A stretch of 64,000 nucleotides of DNA, from assembly GCF_023078275.1 (NCBI RefSeq), contig NC_062977.1:16823118-16887117 (forward strand). The letters run 5' to 3'. Source of the DNA: Leguminivora glycinivorella (Eukaryota > Arthropoda > Insecta > Lepidoptera > Tortricidae). The notes under the pieces were generated by a model that was not told the DNA's origin, made no database searches, and saw only the letters and a list, made by a program, of their open reading frames with translations. Of this stretch, positions 55,075 to 64,000 are shown piece after piece. Made by a program: the position numbers and the translations under genes. How positions within the stretch are numbered: the first letter of the stretch is position 1; the number at the start of each line of letters is the position of its first letter.

Positions 55075-56301
55075 TCTATTTAAATATTATTGATCCTAGC
55101 GAAAAAACGTACAAAACTTTTACTGTAGCAAATTTTATGTTTGAAGATTAATTTAGCTGTGGACCACCGTTTTCGAGTTATTTGCAAAAAACGGCTCGTG
55201 TAATCTATTTAAAATACTGTCCTACTAAAATATTGATCCTAACGAAAAATCTTACATAACGTTTCTTGTAGCAAATATTACATAGATTATTTCTGTTTAA
55301 TATTATTTCCGGTAATGGGGCACCGTTTTTGATGTTATTAACAAAAAGCGGTCCATGTAATCTATTTCAAAATTTTTTCCAACAAAAATATTGATCCTAG
55401 CGAAAAAACGTATAGAACCTTGCTTACAGGAAATTTTATGTAGATTTTATTCTCGTGGACATTTTATTTAGCTGTGGGCCACCGTTTACGAGGTATTTAC
55501 AAAAAACGGCCCATGAAATCTATTTAAAAATACTTTCCAACTAAAATATTGATCCTAGCGAAAAATATTATAGAACCTTTCTTGTAGGAAATATTAAGAA
55601 GATTAATTCTGTGAAACATTAGTTTTGGCTGTGAGCCACCGATTTCGAGTTATAAACAAAAAACGGCCCATGAAATCTATTCAAAAATACTTTCCAACTA
55701 AAATATTGATTCTAGCGAAAAATATTATACAACCTTTTTTGTAGGAAATATTATGTAGATTAATTCTGTATAACATTATTTTTGGCTGTGAGCCACTGAT
55801 TTCGAGTTATTAACAAAAAACTGCCCATGAAATCTATTTAAAAATACTTTCCAACTAAAATATTGATCCTAGCGAAAAATCTTATAGAACCTTTCTTGTA
55901 GGAAATATTATGTAGATTAATTCTGTCTAACATTATTTTTGGCTGTGAGCCACCGTTTTTGAGTTATCAACAAAAAACGGCCCAAATATCTATTTAAAAA
56001 TACTTTCCAACTAAAAAATTGATCCTAGCGAAAAAACTCATATAACCTTTCTTATAGGAAATTTTATGTAGATATTTTCTGTTTAACATAATTTTTTGCT
56101 GTGGGCCACCGTTTACGAGGTATTGACGAAAAACGGAGCATGTAATCGATTAAAAAAAACTTTCTTACTAAATTATCCATTTATATATTGATCCTATCGA
56201 AAAAACATACATAACCTTTCTTGTAGGAAATTTTATGTAGATATTTTCTGTTTAACATATTTTTTTGCTGTGGGCCACCGTTTACGAGTTATTTACGAAA
56301 A
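55075..56301 (-). repeat. Right arm, eight ~157-bp units, inverted
   Basis: Read on the minus strand from 56301, units 1-5 are almost identical to left-arm units 1-5, including unit-specific variants such as CGATAGGATCAATATATAAA in unit 1 and CTAAAACTAATGTTTCACAG-like sequence in unit 5. Unit 6 also matches; units 7 and 8, nearest the loop, are clearly diverged from the left arm. Confidence 0.9.
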
Positions 56302-56339
56302 CTTAAAAATAAATACCTAACTAAACTAAAAATATTAAA

Positions 56340-56450
56340 AACTAGGTGAACTCCTTAGGCATGGTGCCGTAGACACTGGCAGTATTTCCTAGCTGTATCG
56401 CTGGGCTTATTCTTTGGGCGAGGAAGCTGCCAGTCCTACGGTCACCGTTT
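56340..56450. repeat. Imperfect inverted repeat
   Basis: GGTGCCGTAGACACTGGCAG and CTGCCAGTCCTACGGTCACC are inverted around a ~45-bp spacer. Possible small MITE. Confidence 0.55.
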
Positions 56451-56898
56451 AATTAAAACACATTTCCTTTTATGCGTGTGTTTTTTGAGTATTAACCTAA
56501 ATAAGTGTAGTTTCATATGACATTACATCCCTACTTAAACCAGTTAGATTAAAAAATTACCCAATAATACCATCTGCCGACGTACCACCTTATCCACGTG
56601 GATAAGACATCACTCTGACATACTTGCCAAAGCGTGACAGAAGTCTTATGGATTCATGATACGCCGGCTGAACTAATTTCATGATAATCATTACATAGTT
56701 TATCTTAAAGTGACCCCTTGAAACTGATTATAAATATATAATATAGCAAATAATGTTAAATGGAATGTGATCACAGCTAGGACATAAGTGGAGCTAACCA
56801 ATTAGCCTAGGTACTCGTATTCATTCTTGCTTTAAAGAGCCAAGGTCATATTCCTCAGGAAAAAACAGGTAAAGTACTTAAAATTATCTGAGTTTTGT
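56451..56898. other. Unassigned stretch
   Basis: Contains GTGGATAAG-type palindromic bits (CCACGTGGATAAG near 56596) but no gene. Confidence 0.4.
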
Positions 56899-57232
56899 TT
56901 TTAGGGTTCCGTAGTCAACTATAGTTTCGCCATGTGTGTCTGTCCGTCCGTCCGTCCGTCCGTCCGCGGATAATCTCAGTGACCGTTAGCACTAGAAAGC
57001 TCAAATTTGGTACCAATATGTATATCAATTATGCCGACAAAGTAGTAAAATAAAAAGTGAAAAAAAAATGTTTTGTTAGAGTACCCCCCCTACATGTAAA
57101 GTGGGGACTGTTTTTTTTTTTTCATTCCAACCTCAACGTGTGATATATTGTTGGATAGGTATTTAAAAATGAATAAGGAAAACTACGGAGCCCTACACTG
57201 AGCGTGGCCCGACACGCTCTTGGCCGGTTTTT
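56899..57232 (+). repeat. Lepidopteran TTAGGGTTCCGTA repeat with (GTCC)n
   Basis: TTTTAGGGTTCCGTAGTCAA, TAGTTTCGCCATGTGTGTCT, (GTCC)n at 56939-56966, AGAGTACCCCCCCTACATG, ending AACTACGGAGCCCTACACTG and GCTCTTGGCCGGTTTTT. It is a very common repeat of moths and butterflies. Confidence 0.8.
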
Positions 57233-57719
57233 TAAATTTAATTATAAAAAACTGGAACATTTCACATTTTTACTTTTTCGAATAATTTCAGTTTTCTCAA
57301 AGTTGAGAAAAGCACAGTTCTGCCAACTGAAGTGTGGAAACAGAAAAAAAAATCAACTGACTGTGAAACTAAAGCAGCACTTAAACCTGGTGGATTATAA
57401 GAATCCCAACTTGCGCAGACTGTTAATATTACTTTACACATCATAGCAGTAAATAACTTATGTTTCATGGACCCAGGAAACAAAATGAAAATATAATAAT
57501 AATTCTCAGACATCTGGCCGCAGGTAACCGCTATAAATTCGGACCCTACTCTATTTCCTCGATATAAATCTCCCCGTGTTATCTTGTATAACGTATCTTG
57601 TATACGACTTCATTATCATTTTGTATTATTTATTGGGTCTTGTTTATCATTCGGTAAGAGTATTAATGATATAAGTAAATTTCGAAATTACTTATATATT
57701 TTTTGGAATAATGTGGCGT
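57233..57719. other. Unassigned stretch
   Basis: No gene recognised; overlapping small frames on both strands carry no domain. Confidence 0.4.
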
Positions 57720-57785
57720 TGTCAAAGACCCAAGGCTTCTATGAACTGTGGCAAATGCCGGGATAAAAGGAAAGGAAGATGATAA
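57720..57785 (+). mobile_element. 3' scrap of the HaSE-like SINE
   Basis: CAAAGACCCAAGGCTTCTAT, GAACTGTGGCAAATGCCGGG, GGAAGATGATAACG matches the tail of 14998-15330. Confidence 0.6.
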
Positions 57786-57932
57786 CGTATGACATGTGTC
57801 AGTTTTAGTGACTTCGTGTAAGAAATTGATTTTATACAGTACCGAAACCCTTATAAGGAATGAAAGCAGGCTATAGCTGCATAGTTATTAAAAGGAAAAA
57901 CAAAAATAGTTTTACTTGCAGAAAAAAATAGT

Positions 57933-57934
57933 GC

Positions 57935-57986
<52 letters not shown>

Positions 57987-57996
57987 GCGTGCGTGC

Positions 57997-58029
<33 letters not shown>

Positions 58030-58032
58030 TGT
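57933..58032. repeat. (GT)n/(GC)n/(GA)n compound microsatellite
   Basis: Uninterrupted purine-pyrimidine alternation: (GT)n, then (GTGC)n, (GT)n and (GA)n. It creates the His/Thr/Arg-rich minus frame here, which is not a gene. Confidence 0.95.
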
Positions 58033-58187
58033 ATATGTATAAAAGCACATGGAAATCCCGACAGTCGAATAAACAGTAAGAAAAAAGCATAACAGTTAAC
58101 AGTATAAAACAGTGCACAACAGGAACAAACTTCACCAGCTAAATAACAGTCGGTTTTTTGTTCAATTAAGCGTTGCCAGTCATGAAG

Positions 58188-58523
58188 TCATGATAAAATC
58201 TGGAGTAATAATTCAGTATCATCATAATTCCGTTGTTTGAGATACGTAGTTACAGCATTTTTGCAACCTCCGCTGGTGTACTTCTGCAGGTCAATATGTT
58301 TAGCTAAGCGGTTATACAAGAAGGGCCCCAAGAAGAATTGAAAGTTGTGTCCGAACTTCGTTTTACAAGGTGGAATACTAAAAACTCGATCTCGTCGTCT
58401 TTGGAGAGTTCTTACACCAGGAATATCCCTGTGCTGTCTACAAACCAGCGCCGCAATGAATAGCTGTCTGACAGTAAGTGCATTAAATTCCTTATAAATA
58501 AGAGCTGATGATGATGTTGCGTT
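58188..58523 (-). pseudogene. LINE ORF2 C-terminal remnant without start codon
   Basis: The minus frame has no ATG. It reads ALIYKEFNALTVRQLFIAAL, then VFSIPPCKTKFGHNFQFFLG and PFLYNRLAKHIDL, and stops at TGA (58188-58190). The layout (xxxEFxxLTVxxLYI..., then a basic R-rich loop RTLQRRRDR, then FGxxFxxFLGPxLYNxLP-like) is the post-reverse-transcriptase C-terminus of CR1/Jockey/L2-group LINEs. About 110 codons remain open. The upstream side is cut by the repeat C scrap at 58524-58572. No 3' tail can be defined, because the microsatellite region follows. Different in sequence from the LINEs at 35901 and 53601. Confidence 0.65.
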
Positions 58524-58572
58524 GTGGTATGGGCGATGGGAAAGCTACCTATCACTGCAATACCACAATTTT
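58524..58572 (-). repeat. Repeat C inner scrap
   Basis: GTTGTGGTATGGGCGATGGG, CTATCACTGCAATACCACAA resembles 9070-9125 (GTGGCGTAGGCGAGAGGCTG, CTGTCACTGCAATGTCACAA). Confidence 0.5.
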
Positions 58573-59298
58573 TTTTCTATCCTCTATAATTGCTGAAATT
58601 TGCATTAAAAGTTGAGCAGTTTCATGTGGTTTAACATATTTTAGTAAATATTTAGGAAAACATTATCCTACATCCACATTACATTTTAGTCGTGGCTTTA
58701 CATTCAGGACCTCGCAGACATTTGGTCTTTATAAAAATATTCAACTATGTTTTATAAAAAAATTCTTGCGACAATATAAAAGTATTAAGTTTGAACAGTA
58801 AGAGCTAACGAATTCCCAAGGCATATCTCTAGGCAAAAAGGGGGAGGGGAGGGTGTAGGTAACTTTCTTACTGAACATTAACATGTTTACCGAAAAATTG
58901 TATTAAGATATTTATATATTTTGGTTTGAATATGTTTTCTCTGCAAAAAATTGCAACGAAAGATATTTGCAGGTCTATTTGAAAGCTTTTGCAAGATTTT
59001 AAGGCAGTGACTGCCTAAATTAAAAAGTTAAAATTTACAGAATAATATAAATGAAGTAGTAACTTCACATTACTTTACTGTTACAACATCGTTGTCACCA
59101 CTGCACCTGTTAATATCCATAATGAAACCAATTGCCTTTGAACCTTCGAGCTTTGGGATCATAACTTCTGTTCAGGCAATTGTAAAATATTTAGTAACTG
59201 TCTAAAGTTTAAGCTAAATCTAGCATCCGATATAAAAAAATGGGCACAAGTCTCACGCAGCTTTGAAGCAAAAGGACTGAAGTGGTGTCTACTTACAT
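58573..59298. other. Unassigned stretch
   Basis: AT-rich, with a short G-rich patch (AGGGGGAGGGGAGGG-like, 58838-58855). No gene. Confidence 0.4.
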
Positions 59299-59547
59299 CA
59301 CTGAGAGAAAAAACAACTAGTTTTCATGTTCGTTCAACAAGTTTTTTGGTTAAAATAGCGCCTACGTGCTTTTTGGTTCAAACAACAAGCTACTTGTCAT
59401 TTGAATCGGCAATATATTTGAATCAACAAGTCGATTTTATAAAAACAACCTGACACATATTGTTTTAAACATACGTTTGGCTGATTCAAACGGATAAACC
59501 GCAACAAGTCGAACTTGTTAAATTCACAATGCAAATTTCTCTCAGTG
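59299..59547 (-). mobile_element. MITE, CACTGAGAGAAA family, copy 3
   Basis: Inverted relative to copies 1 and 2; CACTGAGAGAAAAAACAACT to GCAAATTTCTCTCAGTG. Here the flanks are not TA on both sides. Confidence 0.9.
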
Positions 59548-60626
59548 CACCCTTTTACACTTTTCAGTATTGCTACAGCATTTTACTTTCAGTAAAACTT
59601 ACATTTCTAAAAATATGATCTAATAATCTTATCCAGTTTTCTCCAAAACTTTTCTAAATAAAATTATGTTGCCTTTGTAAAATGATTGTGTTGTTTTGGG
59701 TACATTTTTGTTTGTAACAAATTACGAAGACGAAAACACTTTAGGCAATTTGTCAAAGGTCATTTGATTATGAGAAGACCCCGTCCCTGTTTAACGAAAT
59801 AAACGCTAATTAGATTAGGACAATTTAAATGATGTCGTGCCCAACTGCCCAAGCTGTTTGCCGGCCGGTTTTCAACTTCGTAGTGAATTTAGGGGTCTAC
59901 TGGATGAGACATGGAGGTGGGTGACGAACGAACGAAACGAACGAATCGTCCTCCAGTTGAGATTTGCCCATACTTTGCCCGATTTGCTTACAACCTAAGA
60001 AAACGTAATACCTACGCGTTTTTCTTACATTCAAAGAGAAATCCTACAACGTCTTACTAAAATAACACGGTCATCTCAGACAAGTTGGCTTAAAAATATT
60101 TGAAAGAAACCAACTTTTGAATGGCTGACGCGATGAAAAGAAACTGAAATTGCTGTAACCGACTAATCATAAAGCACACAAAAGACTGAAAGTTTTTACT
60201 GTAGGACTGATAATTTCAGCCTTCATTTGAGGAGTATAATCTTCGAGTCAATTACTTTGCAACAAAAATGTTAACATAAGACGCAAGAACTATTTCTAAG
60301 TACTTATATCCATCATAACTTTGAGACGAGAAAGTTTAGAAGTTTTTTGTTTAGTCCGCTGTATGTTTTAGCATAGTAAACAATGTCGCCCTCGGGAGGT
60401 GGGCAAAGTTTAGACATGTAACCAACCAAGAAGCAGCAGTTATCTGCAAAATACACTGTTTATAGTTAGCCACATACCTACTTACATCAAATAAGTAGTC
60501 AAATTACTCACTTAAGGAATTGGTACAACACTTTCTTTAATACTCAATGAATTTAATTTTATCCAAAAGCTGTTAAAACATTTTACAATCAATTTTATAT
60601 TATTATAAATATACTTATGCCATATA
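59548..60626. other. Unassigned stretch
   Basis: AT-rich; CCAGTTGAGATTTGCCC at about 59953 may be a scrap of the AAGGTACAGCGGGG MITE family. No gene. Confidence 0.4.
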
Positions 60627-60750
60627 AGTACATACACATACATATAATCACGCCTGTATCCCATAAAGGGGTAGGCAGAGCACATGAACTACTAAGTTTC
60701 AGTGCCACTCTTGGCAAAAAGGGGTTCAAAGAAATCCAAATTATGACATT
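60627..60750 (+). repeat. Dispersed repeat C, plus copy
   Basis: ATCACGCCTGTATCCCATAA, AGGGGTAGGCAGAGCACATG, AAGTTTCAGTGCCACTCTTG, ending in TTATGACATTGCC. Confidence 0.75.
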
Positions 60751-60977
60751 GCCATATAAGTATTGTATTCTAAAAAAGGATTATTTTTGTTTGGAAGCGT
60801 GTAATTTATCAAGATACATCATATTTATTTTTAAAGGCAATATTTTATAATATCTCATGATGTATTTATACGTACCTACGATTATATGGTATCTACATAG
60901 GCTATAAACTAATGAAAGGATTTGATAAAAAACATAAAAATCAACTTTTTTTCATTTTGTCATCTAAATCAGGCCCC

Positions 60978-61093
60978 ATAGCCGAATGGCATTTCTGCGA
61001 CGCGAAACGCTACCAAAAATTACGCAGAAATGTAGTCTGGCTCGATATTATCATTATCGTGAGCGTTTCGTGAGCGTTTGTGCATTCGGCTAC
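60978..61093. mobile_element. MITE G copy
   Basis: TAGCCGAATGGCATTTCTGC / GTTTGTGCATTCGGCTA; the interior GTAGTCTGGCTC matches the family. Confidence 0.8.
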
Positions 61094-61524
61094 CCACACA
61101 GGCCTCTATATGACGCGTAGGGGAAGGTTGCGATTATTGGACCAGCGCCTTGATTGAACCACTTAAATATTTCAAAATCGAATCGTGACAGACGGCATCC
61201 AGTAAGGTAGAAGGTGACCTTAGGCCTCAACTTGGGCCAACCCGTAACCTCAGTCGCACCTCGCTTCCCGGAAAAGAGTGACGCGTCCAAGTGTCGAGCG
61301 CTGTTGAAGTTAAAATCACGAAAGTATAAATACATTTGCAATTGAATTTGTGTTTTGACGTATAATGCTTAAACATTTATTAATAAGCAAATTTAAAACA
61401 ACAGTTTCCAGCCATTTGTTTTCTATATTTGTTAATATTTTTATTTGTGAAATGATACCTAGTTGCTATCAAAGACAAGTTCGTGGGGCCTTCGGGCCCT
61501 GCGCACCACCAAAAAAAAAGTACG
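61094..61524. other. Unassigned stretch
   Basis: 61100-61320 is GC-richer than its surroundings and ends near AAAGTATAAATACATTTG, a TATA-like string. The 83-codon minus frame has no domain I know. Confidence 0.35.
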
Positions 61525-61909
61525 GTACATATAAATAAATAAATATTGGACGACACCTTACACAGATCAACCTAGCCCCAAACTAAGCAAAGCTGCACTA
61601 TGGGTGCTAGGCGACGATATACATACTTATTATACAGAAAACATCCATGACTCAGGAACAACTATCTGTGTTTGTTACACAATTAAATGCCCTTACCGGG
61701 ATTCGAACCCAAGACCGCGGCTTAGCAGGCAGGGTACACCAGGGTGCGTAGCCGAATGGCATTTCTCCGACGCCAAACGAAAGCGATACGCCGCGGGCTC
61801 TGTCGCGCCAATACGCAAGCGCGATAGAGATAGATATCTACTAGCGGTTCGTTTCGTGAGCATTTCGTGAGCGTTTGTGCCATTCGGCTAGCCACCCAGA
61901 CCAGTCGTC
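61525..61909 (-). mobile_element. tRNA-derived SINE, minus copy interrupted by MITE G
   Basis: Tail AACCTAGCCCCAAACTAAGC, body ACATCCATGACTCAGGAACA, B-box strand GGGATTCGAACCCAAGAC, TTAGCAGGCAGGGT; after the MITE the head remnant CAGACCAGTCGTC remains. The A-box segment is lost at the insertion. Confidence 0.8.
61748..61892. mobile_element. MITE G copy nested in SINE
   Basis: GTAGCCGAATGGCATTTCTC / GTTTGTGCCATTCGGCTAGC; interior GGCTCTGTCGCGCCAATACG and GCGATAGAGATAG. Confidence 0.85.
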
Positions 61910-62067
61910 TAAGAGTAAGTAGTAGGTACGTATAATGTCGCTGGCACTCATAGTACGAGCTAGTCTTACAATTAGTTTGAGGACTTTGAGGCTAATAGGT
62001 TCGTTCTATGGAAGGTGTCTTTTAATATACATATTTTTGTATATTTGCAACTATGACGACCAACCTT

Positions 62068-62338
62068 GACGACCGGTCTGGCTCAGTCGGTAGTGACCCT
62101 GCCTGCTGAGCCGCGGTCCTGGGTTCGAATCCCGGTAAGGGCATTTGTTTGTGTGATGAGCACAGACATTTGTTCCTGAGTCATGGATGTTTTCTATGTA
62201 TATAAGTATGTATTTATCTATTTAAGTATGTATATCGTCGCTTAGCACCCATAGTACAAGCTTTGCTTAGTTTGGGGCTAAGTTGATCTGTGTAAGGTGT
62301 CCCCAATATTTATTTATTTATTTATTTTTATTTATTTA
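62068..62338 (+). mobile_element. tRNA-derived SINE (GACCGGTCTGG family), full-length
   Basis: GACCGGTCTGGCTCAGTCGG (A-box side), CCTGGGTTCGAATCCCGGTA (B box), GATGAGCACAGACATTTGTT, CATAGTACAAGCTTTGCTTA, tail CCAATATTTATTTATTTATT. The cleanest copy in the window. Confidence 0.92.
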
Positions 62339-62389
62339 TAAGTTTTCGACACCGACTAGTAAAATTTTGAATGAATGAATGAACATTAA

Positions 62390-63235
62390 AAAGACCAAAT
62401 TCTCAAGCAACCGCTGCCGGTTCCATTTACTGCCGCCGCGCCGCTACAGATTCTGATGCATTATTTGAGTAAAGTCGCCGTCAATAGAACTTGTGAACAA
62501 TGTAAACAAACCTTGTAGTTAAAATGTATTTAATTTCCATTCTAACTCATCAGATACTGGCTAAATCAATGTGTTATTTAATCAATTCATATCACATTAC
62601 GATCCTCAACCTTTAAAATAATAAAATTGTGCTAAAATATTGATATTTTATATACTTAATGGTTTGTTTACATTGTTGACAATTTCTATTGACAGCGATT
62701 TTATATTAATACTTACTGAATTTGAACTACAATAAATCATTATTGTTTGATCTTAGTAATAAAAGTATTTCGCGGCAGTTTAATGTTTTAAATTTTGCAT
62801 ACGATGGTCTTAAACGAATCGAAAGAGACAACATTGCTTCGGTATGTTATATGCGGCCGCCGGCGTCATACATTCTAATACTTATTTGAGGAGATGAATA
62901 TGTTTTACTATAGAAAATGTATATTTATTGTAATTCTTATTAGTTAATCTTAGTATTTTTAATAATTTTTGATTGTTTTATGCTTTAATTTTCGCATACG
63001 ATTGCCTCAAACGAATCGAAAGAGTCACGATTGCCATCAAGTTTCAGTACATTGGCAGCCGTTGCCGCCGCCATAGTTTCTAATGAATTATTTTATAAGA
63101 TGAATAAGTTTTACTATAGATAATGTATATTTATTTTAATCCTTATTAATTAATCTTTATGTTTTAAGTAATTTTTGACAGTTTTATGCTTTAATTTTTG
63201 CAAACGATATCCTCAAATATGAACAATCGCCATTT
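62390..63235 (+). repeat. Tandem array, ~200-bp unit, about three units
   Basis: The GC(A)(T/A)ACGAT blocks recur at 62797, 62994 and 63200 (offsets 197 and 206). Units also share ACGAATCGAAAGAG, a GC-rich GCCGCCG block and TGTTTTACTATAGAAAATGT. A preceding partial unit (62400-62475) is separated by the MITE fragment 62476-62705. Confidence 0.75.
62476..62705. mobile_element. Inner part of the GGCCCACTTGCACCAA MITE
   Basis: GTCAATAGAACTTGTGAACA ... TGACAATTTCTATTGACAG, with GTTTGTTTACATTGTTGACA. It is the interior of 39368-39714 in reverse, lacking the outermost ends, inserted in the tandem array. Confidence 0.75.
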
Positions 63236-63689
63236 TTTTGTAAAAATTGCCACATTATTGAATTTTTCCAGCTGGTCATAAATAAATATGTTAGTTTTTT
63301 ATAATATTTCGATAGTTCAGCACTAGGTCTATTTAACAATACCATTTTATGTTACAGCACAATACAATTTTTGTAAGTAATAGCTGAACAAACACTACAA
63401 AAAACGTCATTTTTGGCCCGAATTGAACGCTTTTACCCCAAAAGTGGCGCCATCTGTATCAGCAAATTATGTATGTCCGAGTAATGGCTACTTTCCCCTA
63501 TACGGTCATATTAAAATTGTCTATGTAGGTATTATAGTTACAGAGATATAAGCCGCCGCGCCATAACACTTTTCGTTACACCTGGTTTTCGGTCCGGTCA
63601 CTCTACTACGGGTTTTTAAAGACGTTCACCTAACGTTTCACGTCAAAAACATTTCCGTACTGTTACTCAGTAGAAATAGTACATTACAT
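63236..63689. other. Unassigned stretch
   Basis: No gene; AAAAGTGGCGCCATCTGTAT near 63440 is a common motif of insect repeats. Confidence 0.4.
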
Positions 63690-63812
63690 CAGAGGCCGGG
63701 AAAATGAGGATTTCCGGCCAAGTGGGTATATACGGCCGAGCGAGCGTGCGAGCGAGGCCGGATAGGGATACGAGGCCGGGAATCCGTTTTCACGCCGAGG
63801 CATGTATAGTGC
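63690..63812. repeat. GC-rich GAGGCCGGGAA repeat
   Basis: GAGGCCGGGAAAATGAGGAT, CGGCCGAGCGAGCGTGCGAG, GAGGCCGGGAATCCGTTTTC, GCCGAGGCATGTATAGTGC. Both the start and end carry GAGGCCGGGAA. A probable lepidopteran MITE. Confidence 0.55.
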
Positions 63813-64000
63813 TTTTCTCAAACATACAATGAAATAAAAAAAAATGCTCTAAAGGACAATATTTTATAAAAAAAAGTTACTTTGCAGGCCTAGGCCTGAA
63901 AAATAATATGAAATCCCTTTACAGTCCTCTCGAGTTGTTGCGCCCAAAAAGCGATACTTCCCAGCCCATTTTAAGGAACGTAAAGACAATATTTCATTGC
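63813..64000. other. Unassigned window end
   Basis: No feature recognised. Confidence 0.4.

Larger units (their letters stand above)
53601..55077 (+). mobile_element. 5'-truncated LINE with internal deletions
   Basis: A reverse transcriptase remnant is followed by a 3' UTR ending TTTCTTTCTGTAAATAAATA in an (AAAT)n tail at about 55060-55077. That tail directly abuts the inner end of the right tandem arm. A family T tail is inserted in its 3' UTR (54758-54880). Confidence 0.8.
50776..56301. mobile_element. Giant inverted repeat built from tandem arrays
   Basis: Two arms of about 1.2 kb (50776-51975 and 55075-56301) are reverse complements and match unit by unit in the same order. Each arm consists of about eight tandem units of 147-169 bp. 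The loop is about 3.1 kb and holds a CG-rich MITE, a minus LINE tail and a degenerate LINE. Long terminal repeats made of tandem arrays are known from Foldback-type elements; a hairpin-RNA locus is an alternative. No transposase frame is visible. Confidence 0.8.

Noticed and set aside
57851..58135. His/Thr-rich protein
   Set aside because: Created entirely by the (GT)n microsatellite.
62068..62150. tRNA gene from A- and B-box-like sequence
   Set aside because: No complete cloverleaf with acceptor pairing. The same sequence recurs many times with a shared tail, so it is a SINE head. The same reasoning applies at 14998, 16180 and 42359.

Overview
The window is repeat-dense, AT-rich nuclear DNA from an insect, almost certainly a moth or butterfly. 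I recognise no host protein-coding gene, no genuine tRNA or rRNA gene and no CRISPR array. The lepidopteran assignment rests on several short dispersed repeats that I know from that order: the CCATACTAATATTATAAATG family, the repeat ending in GCGTCGGGGGTTAA with a (CAGA)n tract, the TTAGGGTTCCGTA/(GTCC)n repeat, the GGGGTAGGCAGAG repeat and two tRNA-derived SINE families. Every long open frame belongs to a transposable element, and all of them look broken.

Layout. 1-0.43 kb: right end of a mariner element with a D34D-type transposase remnant. 0.5-24 kb: a mosaic of MITEs (many with clear terminal inverted repeats), tRNA-derived SINEs, retroelement tails and nested insertions. 25.4-33.5 kb: two nearly identical 1.8-kb direct repeats flank 4.5 kb of non-coding DNA. 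TG...CA ends, a primer-binding-site-like sequence and a polypurine tract make this a complete, recent LTR retrotransposon without gag or pol (LARD-like). 35.1-37.1 kb: a hAT transposase C-terminus (+) and a 5'-truncated non-LTR reverse transcriptase (-). 37-44 kb: more MITEs, a probable Penelope-like element C-terminus, and a LINE 3' fragment with a 13-bp target duplication. 45.16-48.02 kb: a Ty1/copia element with a 5-bp target duplication but a collapsed left end and broken frames. 50.8-56.3 kb: a giant inverted repeat whose two 1.2-kb arms are each about eight tandem copies of a ~157-bp unit, enclosing about 3.1 kb that includes a degenerate LINE. 56.3-64 kb: further SINEs, MITEs, microsatellites, a LINE ORF2 tail without an ATG, and a ~200-bp tandem array.

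The elements do not work together as a pathway; the window records successive insertion. Nesting gives a relative order: MITE in SINE at 17.1 and 61.8 kb, an inverted SINE-like pair in a MITE at 15.9 kb, the LTR element in a MITE at 25.4/33.5 kb, and LINE tails in other repeats at 2.9 and 54.8 kb. The two structures most worth follow-up are the coding-free LTR element and the tandem-array inverted repeat. All identities and boundaries were judged by eye.
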